This document shows, one piece after another, positions 1 through 10,764 of a DNA stretch of 55,677 nt. The position numbers and the translations under genes were made by a program. Location of the stretch: assembly GCF_001642475.1 (NCBI RefSeq), contig NW_019174086.1:1-55677 (forward strand), read 5' to 3'. The notes below the pieces were generated by a model. The model saw only the letters and a list, made by a program, of their open reading frames with translations. It was not told the DNA's origin and made no database searches. The DNA comes from Fonsecaea monophora (taxonomy: Eukaryota > Ascomycota > Eurotiomycetes > Chaetothyriales > Herpotrichiellaceae). The first letter of the stretch is position 1; each line of letters starts with the position of its first letter.

Positions 1-1
1 G

Positions 2-370
2 ATGTATCGAGAGACGTTAGAGCTGAGTAAGAAGGTACAAGGGGCGGAGCATCCCTCGACGCTAACGAGCATGAATAACCTAGCTAACGCGCTGAGCGGT
101 CAGGAGAAGTACGCGGAGGCGGAGGAGATACATCGAGAGACGTTAGAGCTGAGGAGGAAGGTGCTCGGGGAGGAGCATCCTAAGACGCTAACGAGCATGA
201 ATAACCTGGCATATCTTCTAGCATTACGATCTCGATTTGTGCAAGCTGCGATCTTCTATGAGAGAGCACTGGCTGGACGTCGGCGAGTCCTAGGACCTGA
301 TCATCCCGACACGCGGGCGTGTACGGAGGAATATTCTTCGTTCCGGATTTCTAGGGGCAATAAGAAATAG
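2..370 (+). CDS. C-terminal fragment of a kinesin-light-chain-type TPR protein (5' end outside window)
   Basis: This is the last about 122 residues of a larger protein whose beginning lies left of the window. It shows tetratricopeptide repeats of the 42-residue class, with recurring ETLEL, G.EHP.TLTSMNNLA and EKYAEAEEI elements. Two nearly complete units and a more diverged third are visible before a short unique tail ending SRGNKK and a TAG stop at 368-370. Adjacent units are very alike in DNA: the stretch starting at 61 recurs 126 bases later at 187. Such TPRs are protein-protein scaffolds, and in filamentous ascomycetes they most often form the sensor end of NB-ARC or NACHT (NLR-like) proteins. 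Whether this one carried an NB-ARC domain cannot be seen. The first ATG shown is internal, not a true start. Confidence 0.85.
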   Translation: MYRETLELSKKVQGAEHPSTLTSMNNLANALSGQEKYAEAEEIHRETLELRRKVLGEEHPKTLTSMNNLAYLLALRSRFVQAAIFYERALAGRRRVLGPDHPDTRACTEEYSSFRISRGNKK

Positions 371-908
371 GCGCTGGATTTTCGAACACGGAGGAGATCA
401 TCAATGGCTGAATGATGCAGTATCCAGTCTATCCTAATAGTACTCCTGTATGCAGTACAAGCGGTGTTTATCAAGATGGAAGCGTTCTTTAGAAGCGTGT
501 AAGTTAATTGGTGTCCTGAATGGGTCCGGGTACGGATTCGATCTGTTGCTGCTCTTATATTTTCGGTAGACCTTCCGACCTCAACGGAACGATCAGTGAA
601 ATATTACGCGTAGGATACGTTAACTGTCGAAACTTGGGGGGCGAAGGCCGCTTTCTATGATTGGTGGCTCGAAAGACTAGACTAGGCTATATATTGTAGT
701 ACAGCCGGCCACGAGAACCAGGAGTGGGGCGGAGACAATCTGGAGTAGCTAATGGGGTGAAGGCGATTTTGCAAGCGGCTGTATCGGGGGTGTATTACCC
801 ACAACAATCGGGATTGCACCATTATAACGAACGCCACCGAGTAGTCTCCCTTGATTCTAACATCCCCGAGCCCTCTCCCTCAATCTATGGTGCTGGACGA
901 CACAAGAG
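371..908. other. intergenic region, nothing recognised
   Basis: About 540 bases lie between the TPR gene stop and the DUF3237 start. I see no conserved ORF, RNA gene or long repeat. It should hold the terminator of the TPR gene and the promoter of the next gene. Confidence 0.5.
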
Positions 909-1556
909 ATGGCGACGTCTCCAAAACTCACCCACGTCTTCACCCTCAACATGACCGGTCCCGCTGGGTTTCCGCACATTGAAACAAAACACTCGGATCT
1001 GTGTGTCGCTCACGGTACGTCATCCCATCCCCTTCCCCTCCCGGCTGCTTCTTGCTTCCGGGAGCTCCGGGGCCGGCGTCCCCAGTTTCTGTCGTTTTGT
1101 GGAAATTGTCAAAAGTCACAAGCGGCGGCGCATCCATTTTACTAACCCGATTCCACACGCGCGGGCGGATTCTCAGTGACGGAAGGCACCCTCGAACTCC
1201 CCGACGGCCAAAAAATCGCCAAGGTGGTCACGGCGTCGGACTGGATGAGGATCAAAGGGAACATCGTGTCGATCGACGCGCGGGCCAGTGCTCTCTCGGA
1301 CGACGGTTCGCTGAACATGGAGTTTGCCTACACCGGAAAGATGCACGTGACGCCAGACGTCTTCAAGACGTTTTCGGGAGAAGAAAAGTGCGAGGTCGAC
1401 TTTGGTCAGCTGTACTATTACACTATCCCGAGGATCTTTTCCCGGAGTGAGGAATATGCCTGGGTCAACGACACTGTTTTTGTGGGGCAAGGGAAGATTG
1501 GTGTGAAGGAGATGGGGAAGGTCACTATCTCGTATCAGATATTCCGTGTAGGCTGA
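909..1556 (+). CDS. DUF3237 (UPF0311) family small protein, two exons
   Basis: Predicted exons are 909-1014 and 1177-1556, joined across a 162-nt GTACGT..CAG intron that has a CTAAC branch motif at about 1142. The product has 161 residues. The family signature is clear: an N-terminal PKLTHVFTLNM strand, the middle element IVSIDARASALSDDGSL followed by AYTGKM, and the C-terminal YYTIPRIF..SEEYAWVND with VGQG. DUF3237 proteins are small beta-barrel cytosolic proteins of unknown biochemical role, frequent in fungi and bacteria and sometimes found in secondary-metabolism or catabolic clusters. The length is a little over the usual 150. The phase-1 junction rebuilds a GTG codon and keeps the frame, which supports the splice sites. 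Confidence 0.85.
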
Positions 1557-2270
1557 GTAGAAATGAGACTTTGTATTTCAGTTTGTGGATAAGGGACACC
1601 TACTCCGTAGAGAGAGTGTGTGTCGGAAGCTGGAATGGCAGAACCTTTGCTCGACGACCTCCTTGCTCGCCACTTACAACCGCGATCACTTGTGTGTATG
1701 CCTCTCCCTCTCTCACATACGCATTCCAGACGAAAGAAATGGCAAGGTCAGTAGCGCTCGCTAGTCAAGCTCTTCTGCAGTCTAGCATTTCCGCCTGACC
1801 CGACCCCAATGTGGGTTTGTCGACCCAGCCGTCGCACGCAGCCCTCTTTTCCGGCCGTCTCTGAGTGACACCAAGGCCAGAAAGGGATGAAGCGGGTCTG
1901 GCGAAGGGGGATTGAAAGCGCTCCGGAACATAACAGTCCCAGTGCATGGGCCCATGACCCTTTGTGGAAGTGAGATGATCCACCGAGCCAGGCTCAACAG
2001 CTGCTGTAGGAATAGACTCGTCCTGAAAAGAAGACTTTTAGCGCCTCCCACAAGGTTGGGAAATCATCCGGTGCGGCGGAGCCTTGTTTCCCAGATCCCG
2101 ACGCCCACTACTTGGCTGGGGACCCCAGGGGGATGGTCTCTGCGGAGCGACCTGCTTGTTATAAGCCGGGGAGACCCCAGTGGCAGGGCCTCTGCTAGAA
2201 GAGAGAGATCGTGTGATCCTGCTAGCCTTGACTGACTTTGTTGACTTTACTCTGACAGACAAATCGAGCC
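1557..2270. other. intergenic region upstream of the MFS gene
   Basis: About 710 bases without a convincing gene. ORFs here are short and resemble no family. It probably contains the promoter and 5' leader of the MFS transporter that starts at 2271. Confidence 0.5.
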
Positions 2271-4521
2271 ATGCAGACCAACAATCAGGCGGAGGAGAAG
2301 ACCGAGGACTTTCAACATGCCTCCCACGTCGGACACTCTGATATGCAGATCGAACACCTGGATGCCGACTCTGACACCGACTCCATGGCAGAGGAAGCCA
2401 AAGGAGTCGAGGACTCGGCGGTCCTGGGACGCCACTACTTTCGCCATTGGCGTCTGGTTGGGTCGATGGCGGTATGTGCAATCGATTCATCGAGATACAC
2501 TTGATCTCGCGATACTGATAAAGACCCAGGCTATGGTTCTGAGCTATGCCGCAGGGTTTTGGGCATATGTGATGCCTTCATTCTCTCTGAGTGTCATTCT
2601 CGCGGATCTTGGTACGCAGACCGGCACGTATTCAGCAGCTTCATGAGTAACAGAAAGCACAGACCCGAGTCCGAATTCAATCTGGATCATCCTCTCTTTG
2701 ACAATTTGCCAGACCGTTTCCTTCACCATTGTCGGTCGTTTGTCGGACCTGTTTGGTCGTCGTTGGTACCAGATCATCTTCGGCACCATCGCTTTCGTTG
2801 GGTACATCGTCGCCAGTCGAGCAAAGACAGTCAACACGCTGATTGGGGCTGTAAGTCTTTGGTGCATCAATCACTTCTCGTATATTTTGGGCTGACTGGT
2901 GTGGACAAGGGCGTTCTCATGGGATTTGGATCAGCCACTCAGACCCATTGTGCCGCCATCGGGGCAGAGCTCTTGCCAAACAAATATCGCTATCTGTACT
3001 TTGGCGCAGTCGCTTTTCTCTTTGGTCCCCTGTCAGCAATCGCACCTGGTATTGGTATGTACATCTTCCCGAGACAGAATTTATTGGTGCGGGCTGCGAT
3101 ATGCTGATTGATTCTCTTAGCACTGACCTTGGCCACACACACCTCCCAAGGCTGGCGATCAATCTACTATCTCCTGGCCGGCACAACCTTTGCCGCAGTC
3201 ATTTTGTTCATCATCTGCTATCATCCTCCCAAGTTCGATCAACTGCATACCCGGCATACCAAATGGCAGTTCATCAAATCTCTTGATTACATCGGCTTGA
3301 TCCTCTTCTGCGGTGGAGTGGTACCGTTCCTCTTCGGAATTTCGTGGGGGGGACAGAGATATCGTATGTATGGCCTTTCTAGGTTGGCACACCAAACACT
3401 GACGACTGGTAGCCTGGGAATCGTACAAGGTCATTGTACCTATCGTGGTCGGCGGGGTTGTCATGATCGTTTTCGTCCTATGGGGTGAGACTGAGACTTT
3501 AAGAATGACAGTCCAGGAAGGTACTGACCATTTGCCAGAATACTTTGGAAAGCCAGCCCTGCCTCTGCTTCCACTTCGCCTGTTCAGGAGCCGCAACTTT
3601 AATTGCCTGCTGGCATGCTCTTGTTTTGGCTCCATGGTCTTCTACGCCTTGTGCATCCTTTACCCACAGCAGCTGGGGTACGTTTTCGGCAGATCACCAA
3701 GTCAGGCTGGTTGGTACAGCGTAAGTAGAATGCCTCTTTTGTTTCCCATTCTCTCTCCTGACTTGGAACAGTGCACCATCACGGCCGGCGTGCTAGCTGG
3801 ACAGGGAATGGCTGGGTTCACGGTGAAATTGTTCAAATACATAAAGTGGCAGCTTCTCCTGTCATGCATTATCTTCACGGCCTTTGTTGGCGCCAGCGCC
3901 GCAGCGAGCTTGACTCTTTCAATGGCCGCTGTTTTCAGCATCCTCGTCGGCCTCGGCATCGGATACATGGAAATCATCACGATCAGTGGTGCACCTCTCA
4001 TGGTTGACACCAAAGACTTTGGAATTGCCATTGGTGCCCTTTTCAGCATCCGGACATGCTTCTCCACAATATCAGGTTTGTTTTTTTTTGTCGATGAGCC
4101 TTTATCAGATATGATAAAGCTGACAATGGTCCTAGACGCGGTGTATGTCACAATCCTCAACACTCAAATCACCAAGAACTTACCCAAATACGTCATTCCC
4201 GCCGCCATGAAGGCCGGCCTAACTCAGAACGCGGCCATCCAGCTGGTCCAGGACATCGCTGCTGGCGATCAAGCGGCGCTCGCCACGATCCCAGGCATTA
4301 CTCCGCAGGTCATCCAGAGTGCCACCGATGCTGCTCACACTGCCTTTTTCAAGTCGTTCCAGATGGTGTACTACTCGTCGATCGCTTTTTCTTTTTGTGC
4401 TGTGATTGCCGCGCTCTTGGTGGAGGACAAGTTGCTCGAGGATGCCATGACTGACAGAGTCGCTCGAAAACTGCAAGGAATCAAGACTGAGCAGCGCGAA
4501 ATCAAGGTCGTCGCGGCCTAA
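2271..4521 (+). CDS. MFS transporter, TRI12/siderophore-iron-transporter type
   Basis: Nine predicted exons: 2271-2471, 2530-2611, 2663-2850, 2910-3054, 3121-3363, 3413-3484, 3539-3720, 3772-4075 and 4136-4521. They encode 600 residues, and every junction keeps phase. The hydrophilic acidic N-terminus is followed by about 14 hydrophobic segments. The MFS loop-2/3 signature GRLSDLFGRRW lies in exon 3, and exon 6 restores the YPWES element typical of TRI12-like proteins. Members of this drug:H+ antiporter-2 group export toxins such as trichothecenes or import ferric siderophores at the plasma or vesicle membrane; the substrate here cannot be told. No biosynthetic cluster adjoins it. Introns 3485-3538 and 3721-3771 are multiples of three without stops, so unspliced readings are also open, but the spliced version matches the family better. 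The C-terminal tail is basic and cytosolic. Confidence 0.88.
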
Positions 4522-5057
4522 ATTGGTAACAAATACTATCCTCGGGTCTGACACATGTATTAGGAGGAAGCTACTTGACTTGAACGTGGCAGAAGGTGAA
4601 ATTCGCAGTGGTATAAAGGAAGGAGAACCAGCTATGGGGACGAGAGGAGTCTATATTGGCACGAAAGTGGGAACAACCCCTTGGCAATCAATCCACTAAT
4701 AACCCCACAGCGGTACTATAGCGACAAGGCTACTACTCCTTGGCGTTTCCTCACGCGCAGTCGCGTGCTACAGTATGTGGCGATCACAGTCTAACACCTT
4801 GACAATCTAATATTCCTCTTCTCTCTTCTCTTCTCTCTCTCTCTCTTGTGCATCTAATTGCGGGCGAACTCCTCCTGTAGCGCAGGCCCGCTAAGAAGGG
4901 CAATTAACGACATAATTCTGTTCTCAAGCCCCTGATACGCTGTATAGTACCCGACGAAAAATCAAACCGATGACACACCAAAGAAAGATGGCCGGACGGA
5001 CAGGTCCGACTATGTACAGTGACATCCAACAATCACCACCAAGTTAGCTGGTGCTTT
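4522..5057. other. intergenic region between convergent genes
   Basis: This holds the 3' flanks of the MFS gene (plus) and the FAD dehydrogenase (minus). A pyrimidine CT-repeat stretch lies at about 4817-4847. No gene was recognised. Confidence 0.5.
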
Positions 5058-6830
5058 CTACCCTGAGGCCGCGAGCGGACGAGTGGCAGCAGTACGGCCC
5101 GCTCGACGACCACTGAAGAGGGCATCGGCCAGTGCCATCCCACTGACGAATCCGCCCGAACAAACCCCAACGGCTGCTCTCCCGGCGGCGTACAGGCCGG
5201 GCACCGCGCTGCCATCCTCGCGCTTGACGTTTCCCGTTTGCTCGTCCACGACCAGTCCGCCCATGGTAATCGACTGCGCCGGGTTGAACTTGTTCCCGAG
5301 AGATACGTTGACAGCGTAGAAGGGACCCTTGGCAACCGGCCGGAAAATATCTTTCAACTTGCCCAGCTTGTCCGCCTGGCCTGAGAGGCTGGCGCTATTG
5401 TACTCCTCGATCTGCTCTCTCAGTCCCTGCGGAGGGACGCGAATCTTCTTCGCAAGCTTCTCCAGCGATCGAGCTCGTCGAGTACCGCCGAAGAAGATGT
5501 TGATGAGTGCCGGGGCCCCCCAGAGCAGGAAGTTCCCTCCCGTGAAGAAAGACTTGTACACGCCGTACCAGAAGTCTCGGGATTCGAGGATCAGATAGCC
5601 CCTCCCGTCTGGCTGGTTGAGCATTTCCGTACCAATGAACATCGCATATGCTCCTTCGTTGATGAACCGCTTGCCGTGAGCATTGACCAGTACTCCATTG
5701 GCGTAGACGTTGGGAGGTACCATTGTCCTTGCAACACTGATATGGCTCAGCAGTGACGATACCCCCCCTACTGACGCTCCCAAAGCAACGCTGGCTCCAT
5801 TGTCGCTGATGGAGCCCAGCGGCAACGTCTTTTCGTAATGCTTTGCGAGAACGGGTTGGTATTTCTCAATCAGTGACAGGTTACGATTATAGCCGCCAGA
5901 GCACAGCACAACGCCGTGTCGGGCCCTGATTAGCTTCCGCTCGGTCACCTGGGCCTCCATGTCTGTCGCCTCGTGGATGGCCTTCTTAGACCGACCAGCA
6001 TTGAATGGTACCCACGGGTGCACTATATTGAAGAGTTTATCGTGTTGTTTCCACAGGCTCCGAGGGAGAGTGAGCACCTCGGCACCGACAACACGACGTT
6101 CACGGTCGACAACAAGTCGAGTCACTTTTGTATGAGGTAGGAACCTGACTTTTGCCTTTTCCGCAGCGTCGCGGAGGGTCTTGTACAACTTGGAGCCTCC
6201 AAAGCCTTTACCCGCCGCCATGTGGCCGCGTGGCGCCGGTTTGGCCTTTTCCGCATACGAGGGCATGGCCTCATTGCCCGAATAGTAGATCTTGTACGGC
6301 GCGGGTGGAAATGCTGTCTTTTCGGTAAAGACTGGGCCACCGTACGGCAGGCCATGCTGGACCACCCATTCGACATTGCCAGCACTGTCCTGACAGAATT
6401 TTCGCAACGTCTCCGGTCGAACAGGACAACCCTCGGTGTTCAGGTACTTGAACATCTCCTCGGGCGAGTCGTTGACACCATTCTGGCGCTGGGCTTCTGT
6501 ACCCCCGGCGTAAATAACGCCGCCACTGAAGAATGTCGCACCGCCATTCCCAAAACGGTCGACCGCGATCACCTGGGCGCCGGACTCGCGAGCCTGGAGG
6601 GCTGCTGCGGCACCGGCAGCACCAAACCCTACGACCAGGACGTCCGTCGTTTCAGACCACTTTGTTGCTTCGACGTCGTCAATGGTCACAGGGGATGGCA
6701 CTTCCAACTCAGGTGGCAGGTCGTCCTTGCGAAAGGGAGCAAGGCCTGTATCATGGTCGGTTGCCCGTGCAGGAGATAGAGACCCAACCGATCGCCTAAT
6801 GACTCTCGGGGCGAAACATTTCGTTGTCAT
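5058..6830 (-). CDS. FAD-dependent dehydrogenase, fumarate reductase/3-ketosteroid dehydrogenase-like
   Basis: An intronless minus-strand gene of 590 residues from the ATG at 6830. An in-frame ATG at 6962 would add 44 residues, and the open frame beyond that has no ATG. The FAD_binding_2 fold is clear: the dinucleotide-binding motif VVGFGAAGAAAALQ at about residues 66-79 is followed by the acidic ribose-binding end IAVDR. The C-terminal flavin-closing segment contains PGLYAAGR and CSGGFVSGMALADALFSGRRAG. This family oxidises or reduces C-C bonds next to carbonyls (fumarate, 3-oxosteroids, related enones). The basic N-terminus (MTTKCFAPRVIRRSVG) could be a mitochondrial presequence, but that is inference. 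There is no covalent-flavin histidine context or cytochrome partner nearby, so a stand-alone soluble enzyme is likely. The substrate is unknown. Confidence 0.85.
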   Translation of the reverse strand: MTTKCFAPRVIRRSVGSLSPARATDHDTGLAPFRKDDLPPELEVPSPVTIDDVEATKWSETTDVLVVGFGAAGAAAALQARESGAQVIAVDRFGNGGATFFSGGVIYAGGTEAQRQNGVNDSPEEMFKYLNTEGCPVRPETLRKFCQDSAGNVEWVVQHGLPYGGPVFTEKTAFPPAPYKIYYSGNEAMPSYAEKAKPAPRGHMAAGKGFGGSKLYKTLRDAAEKAKVRFLPHTKVTRLVVDRERRVVGAEVLTLPRSLWKQHDKLFNIVHPWVPFNAGRSKKAIHEATDMEAQVTERKLIRARHGVVLCSGGYNRNLSLIEKYQPVLAKHYEKTLPLGSISDNGASVALGASVGGVSSLLSHISVARTMVPPNVYANGVLVNAHGKRFINEGAYAMFIGTEMLNQPDGRGYLILESRDFWYGVYKSFFTGGNFLLWGAPALINIFFGGTRRARSLEKLAKKIRVPPQGLREQIEEYNSASLSGQADKLGKLKDIFRPVAKGPFYAVNVSLGNKFNPAQSITMGGLVVDEQTGNVKREDGSAVPGLYAAGRAAVGVCSGGFVSGMALADALFSGRRAGRTAATRPLAASG

Positions 6831-7667
6831 GAGACTCCGGCGACATTGACTTGGGTTATATTTGCAAAGGACATTGTGGAACTTCAGTACCTCCTCGCGA
6901 GACAGGACAGGTTGTACCGGTGGATGGAACCTCAGCCTTGTCAAGATACCACGAATAGCCATCCTCGAATGGGGCGCGGAGAGGTCTGCGCCGATCGCGA
7001 TCTGTCGTGGAGAGAGTAAGAAGAGATCTTTCAATTGCAGAACGAGTCGTCAAAACAAGACCATCAAGGGACAACCCGAGTAGCTACCCCGGGGTTCAAT
7101 GGGCAAAAGGCCAATTGTGGGGATCAATCCCGGGGTAGAAGGGCCAGCAACCCTATTGGTCGTCGGAGGTCGGAACGTGAAGTATCATAGCGGCAGGTCG
7201 TCAGGAGGGAGGCCAACAAACGGCTTCCTGGCGAATATTTCGAGGAGTCGTGTGGGAATATCTCGTGGCAATGCCTGGGCGTATGCCTAAGATCTTGCAT
7301 TTGGACCTGTTTTTGGCGATCTTGTTCCTGTTAACACTGTGCTGCTGACTCCCCCCCTGATGAAACCAAGCCCCCTTTCTGACCTGATTCACTCGCGATT
7401 GACATCGAGGTGTATTCCCTGATCCTCCAGCAAAGGCCCGAGGTGTTGTGGGTGTGAAAGGGAAGCGCAGCGCTATAGGACTCAACCAAGAGAAGATGAA
7501 GATCCTATGTCGAGCTAAGTTCGGCAGTCCCCTGGCTGATAGATAAATATATACTCGGTAAAGAGAACAATGGGGGGCCGTGCATAATAATAGTCCTTTT
7601 ACAAAGTACATTTACAGGGTCGGTCATCCATAGACCAAGAGAACCTGCTCTGTCCCGTCGCTACGCT
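6831..7667. other. 5' region of the FAD dehydrogenase and 3' flank of OCT1
   Basis: Contains the possible N-terminal extension of the dehydrogenase (up to 6962) and its promoter. Inside it, a CCCCGGGGTT-like element at 7088 and a CCCGGGGTAG at 7130 make a short direct repeat. No separate gene was recognised. Confidence 0.45.
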
Positions 7668-10052
7668 TTAATCCAAGGACCCAGCGCCGACACCAACTCC
7701 CCATCGTCCCACCTCCAACATGGCCTCCTCTCCACCCTCTGCCAGCACTCCCTTCCCTTCGCCGAGTAAGCCCTCGAGGCAGAGCCAGGGATCCCTCCCA
7801 CCGCCCCATTTGAGGACCTCCTCTTTAAACCTCTCTCCGCTGGCACGGTCAATTGCGCCGCTGTCCCTGCCGCTCCGGAAAACATTTGTCCAGACACGTC
7901 GCGCAATCGCCGTGTCAAACAAGTACGAATAGTAACTCGCGCCATAGCCGTGGAGGTGGCCAAAGAATCCTTGCCACGAGGTGCCCCATGGCTCGGGCAC
8001 GGAGCCGTGCTTGTTCCACACATCGTAATATACAGCCGTAGAGTCGTAGCGCCCGCTTCGGAGAGCTTGGACAGGTCCGTCTCCATGGTACACCTGATCC
8101 AGGATACTCATGAGAATCTGGCTCTCGTTGTTCCAGGCGCCCTGTCTCGAAGCTTCCTTTGACCCTTCCTCGGCAAGAATTTGAAGCATCTCCTCGGGCA
8201 TAGGAGCGTCGGTCTTCCAGTGTCTGGCGAAAAGTTTCAAGACCGCTGGGTCTGTGGCAAAGTTTTCCATCAGAACCGAGGGCAGTTCGGAGAAATCTGT
8301 TGCTACTCGTGTTCCCGATATGCCTTGCATGGAGGTGCGGCCGAGAACGCTGTGGATAGCATGGCCCATTTCGTGAAACAGCGAGACGAGGCTATATTGG
8401 GAAAGCAACGCAGGTTCGCCGGCTACACTGGATTGTGGGAAGCCGCATACCAGTGCGATGATTGGGATTTGATGATGAGAGGTCACGCCTGACGTCGGGT
8501 TGGTGCTGACAAGTGTCGGCATGCCATTGTTCAGTGGCTCATTGCGCTCTGCGCATTCACGGACTTCTTCATCCGAGATTTCTCGTGAGCACAGAAGCGT
8601 GAAGTGAGCCGGGTGACTTTGTTTCCCAGGCCGTGAAAACAGATCGCAATACATGGTAGCAATGTGTTCTTGTTTGTCGGTGTACACGTCCAATCGTCTG
8701 ACGTCTGGATGCCAGACTTCACCTTGCTTGGTCTCCCTGGGCACAAATCGGACTCCATACAGAGATTCAAACAAGCTTGACAGGCCCTGCATGACATGGC
8801 CGATTGCAAAATAGAATTTGGCACTTTCCCGTAAGCGCGACTTGGATGTTCGAGGACCTGCAGCTCCCTCCAGTTGGTCTAGCTTCGCCAGGAGATAGTG
8901 GTGATCCCATGGATTCAACTCTTCAGCACCTTGGTCCACCTTGCGCTTGAGCTCGAGAAGCGGAGCGAGTTCCTTTTGTACGTGTATCTTGTTTTTCGCA
9001 TTGACAGATTCTAGAAAGTTGTTCACAGCCTCTGGTGTCTTGGCCATTTTCTCTATCAGAGTCATCTGTGCGAAGTTGTCGAATCCCGTGAGTTTGGCAA
9101 GTTGGGCACGACGTAGCAGCAACTTTTCAAGGGTTGTGATGGTCCTTTTGGAAGCGCTTCTCTCAGCAATGTACATTTCCTTCCTCGTCGCAGGATTTTT
9201 AGCGGAACCCAGGACCATTTTGGACCATTTACTCGATACAGGAATCTGTACTTTTTCGTGGTTCTTGTAGCCTTGGACCAATGTGGGATCTATACCATCC
9301 AATTGGCCAACAGTGAAAGATTCCCAATCCCTCGCATGGCTCATCTGGTTGATGAAATCGGTTCCCAGTTGGACGATATCATTCGACAGAGAGACAAACT
9401 GCCGTCTCTGGTTATCGGGAAGGTGAATGCCCGATTTCGCAAAATCTCTCATCAGGAGCACGGCAACCATTTTCTCCTCTTCACTCCACTGAGACTGGAC
9501 CTCCGGCATATCCCAAGCCCTCTTAAGCTGTTGGTTCAATCCCGTTGTTGTGTTGAGCTCGTTCATGTATTGAAACATGAGCGAATATGAGGCAGAGGCT
9601 GAAGCGGCCACATCGTCGCTCGGGTGTATGCTCCTGATGAAGTCGGAGAGATCGATAACTCGGCATAGCAAATCGCTGAGTCTATCTAGGTCTTTTGGTA
9701 TGGCTCTGTATTGCTCCGGTGTGGAAGCGGCAAGCGTCCTCTCTACCAATCTCTTGCATTGTATCACCGCTGCCTCTGCAAATTTTTGAAAACCCTGAGG
9801 GAGAGTGAGGAACGTGTTTCCTATCAAGCCCGACCTTTGCGTGGAAGATGTCTTGGAAAAGGTCTTTTGGTTGAAAACCTCACGCAGGAGGGCATTATCG
9901 CTGCTGTTGCCGGAGGAAGACGCGTGAAGCTGGGGAGGGGTGAAGGTGTTATCGTCGGCCACGGCTATGCCGGCGGCGGTAGAATTGAATCTCTGCTGCT
10001 TGCGCAGGCATCTGGCACAGGTCCATGGCTGCCGCCGCAGAGCCTTCTGCAT
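7668..10052 (-). CDS. OCT1: mitochondrial intermediate peptidase (octapeptidyl aminopeptidase)
   Basis: An uninterrupted 794-residue gene that starts at the ATG at 10052. It is an M3-family thimet-type zinc metallopeptidase, and the catalytic signature FHEMGHAIH falls at residues about 559-567 (zinc ligands H560 and H564, catalytic E561). It is followed by the third-ligand helix with TDFSELPSVLMENF, as expected for M3A enzymes. The N-terminus is rich in Arg and hydroxyl residues and lacks acids (MQKALRRQPWTCARCLRKQQ), a typical matrix-targeting presequence. OCT1/MIP removes an octapeptide from precursors already cut by the mitochondrial processing peptidase, maturing respiratory and mitochondrial ribosome components. 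Length fits fungal OCT1 (about 780-800). Nothing is missing. It shares an upstream region with the divergent membrane-protein gene at 10765. Confidence 0.95.
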   Translation of the reverse strand: MQKALRRQPWTCARCLRKQQRFNSTAAGIAVADDNTFTPPQLHASSSGNSSDNALLREVFNQKTFSKTSSTQRSGLIGNTFLTLPQGFQKFAEAAVIQCKRLVERTLAASTPEQYRAIPKDLDRLSDLLCRVIDLSDFIRSIHPSDDVAASASASYSLMFQYMNELNTTTGLNQQLKRAWDMPEVQSQWSEEEKMVAVLLMRDFAKSGIHLPDNQRRQFVSLSNDIVQLGTDFINQMSHARDWESFTVGQLDGIDPTLVQGYKNHEKVQIPVSSKWSKMVLGSAKNPATRKEMYIAERSASKRTITTLEKLLLRRAQLAKLTGFDNFAQMTLIEKMAKTPEAVNNFLESVNAKNKIHVQKELAPLLELKRKVDQGAEELNPWDHHYLLAKLDQLEGAAGPRTSKSRLRESAKFYFAIGHVMQGLSSLFESLYGVRFVPRETKQGEVWHPDVRRLDVYTDKQEHIATMYCDLFSRPGKQSHPAHFTLLCSREISDEEVRECAERNEPLNNGMPTLVSTNPTSGVTSHHQIPIIALVCGFPQSSVAGEPALLSQYSLVSLFHEMGHAIHSVLGRTSMQGISGTRVATDFSELPSVLMENFATDPAVLKLFARHWKTDAPMPEEMLQILAEEGSKEASRQGAWNNESQILMSILDQVYHGDGPVQALRSGRYDSTAVYYDVWNKHGSVPEPWGTSWQGFFGHLHGYGASYYSYLFDTAIARRVWTNVFRSGRDSGAIDRASGERFKEEVLKWGGGRDPWLCLEGLLGEGKGVLAEGGEEAMLEVGRWGVGVGAGSLD

Positions 10053-10764
10053 CCCTAGAGAGTTGAAGTGAGTGAAATGCGCATGTGCTACCCGTGTAAC
10101 GCATTGAGTGATGTTACACCACCTAGTGCAAGGAGGATATTTCTATCAACTGAGCCATGCGCTTGGCGAACTCCCGATGACGAAGTTGTGCATGAAAAAG
10201 CAAATGCACATGTGCTGTCAATTATTACTCGGCACCGCGCGAGATTCGGCGGCGGGATCGGGTATCGCAGCCCTCGGCTCTTTGTGCCCTTGGCCCCTAG
10301 TCAATAAGGATAGTTAGTTGAAACTTGGTGTAGATCAATAAAAGGGGCCAAATATAGGTGCCACGGTTCTCGAACAAACAGTACTTTCAGCTCCTGCTAT
10401 ATACTCTGAGTCTATCACCCTCCAGGTAAGTTCCAATAATGCTGGAAGAATGACTCTGTTCCACCCGGATGAACCGCCGGCAACGGCAAGTTCAGGTCAC
10501 TGCAACGTTGCCACCCTTGGCGGGTCATTTGTCGAATGCAAAACTATTATTAGATACCTGAGGGACTTTGACCATAAATGACATCTTTTTAATACTCGGA
10601 CAGCATGGTTTACTTCAAAGCCTTGAAATCTCTCATATCGACACTGCTGCATTCCAGCGGTACCTCTGCAGAGCCTTTACTTCATTACGGCTGCTTAGCT
10701 AAACCTCACTCTCAGGACTTCCAGTTCGACATAATCAACGGATGAGTCGCATATTCAGACCCTG
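10053..10764. other. divergent intergenic region (OCT1 / membrane protein)
   Basis: About 710 bases between two divergent start codons, so it should contain both promoters. No family-like ORF is present. A TATATA-like element near 10398 precedes the plus-strand gene by about 370 bases. Confidence 0.45.

Noticed and set aside
6222..6779. 185-codon plus-strand ORF opposite the FAD dehydrogenase
   Set aside because: Shadow of the real minus-strand gene, with no family-like sequence; it runs over the N-terminal FAD-domain coding region.
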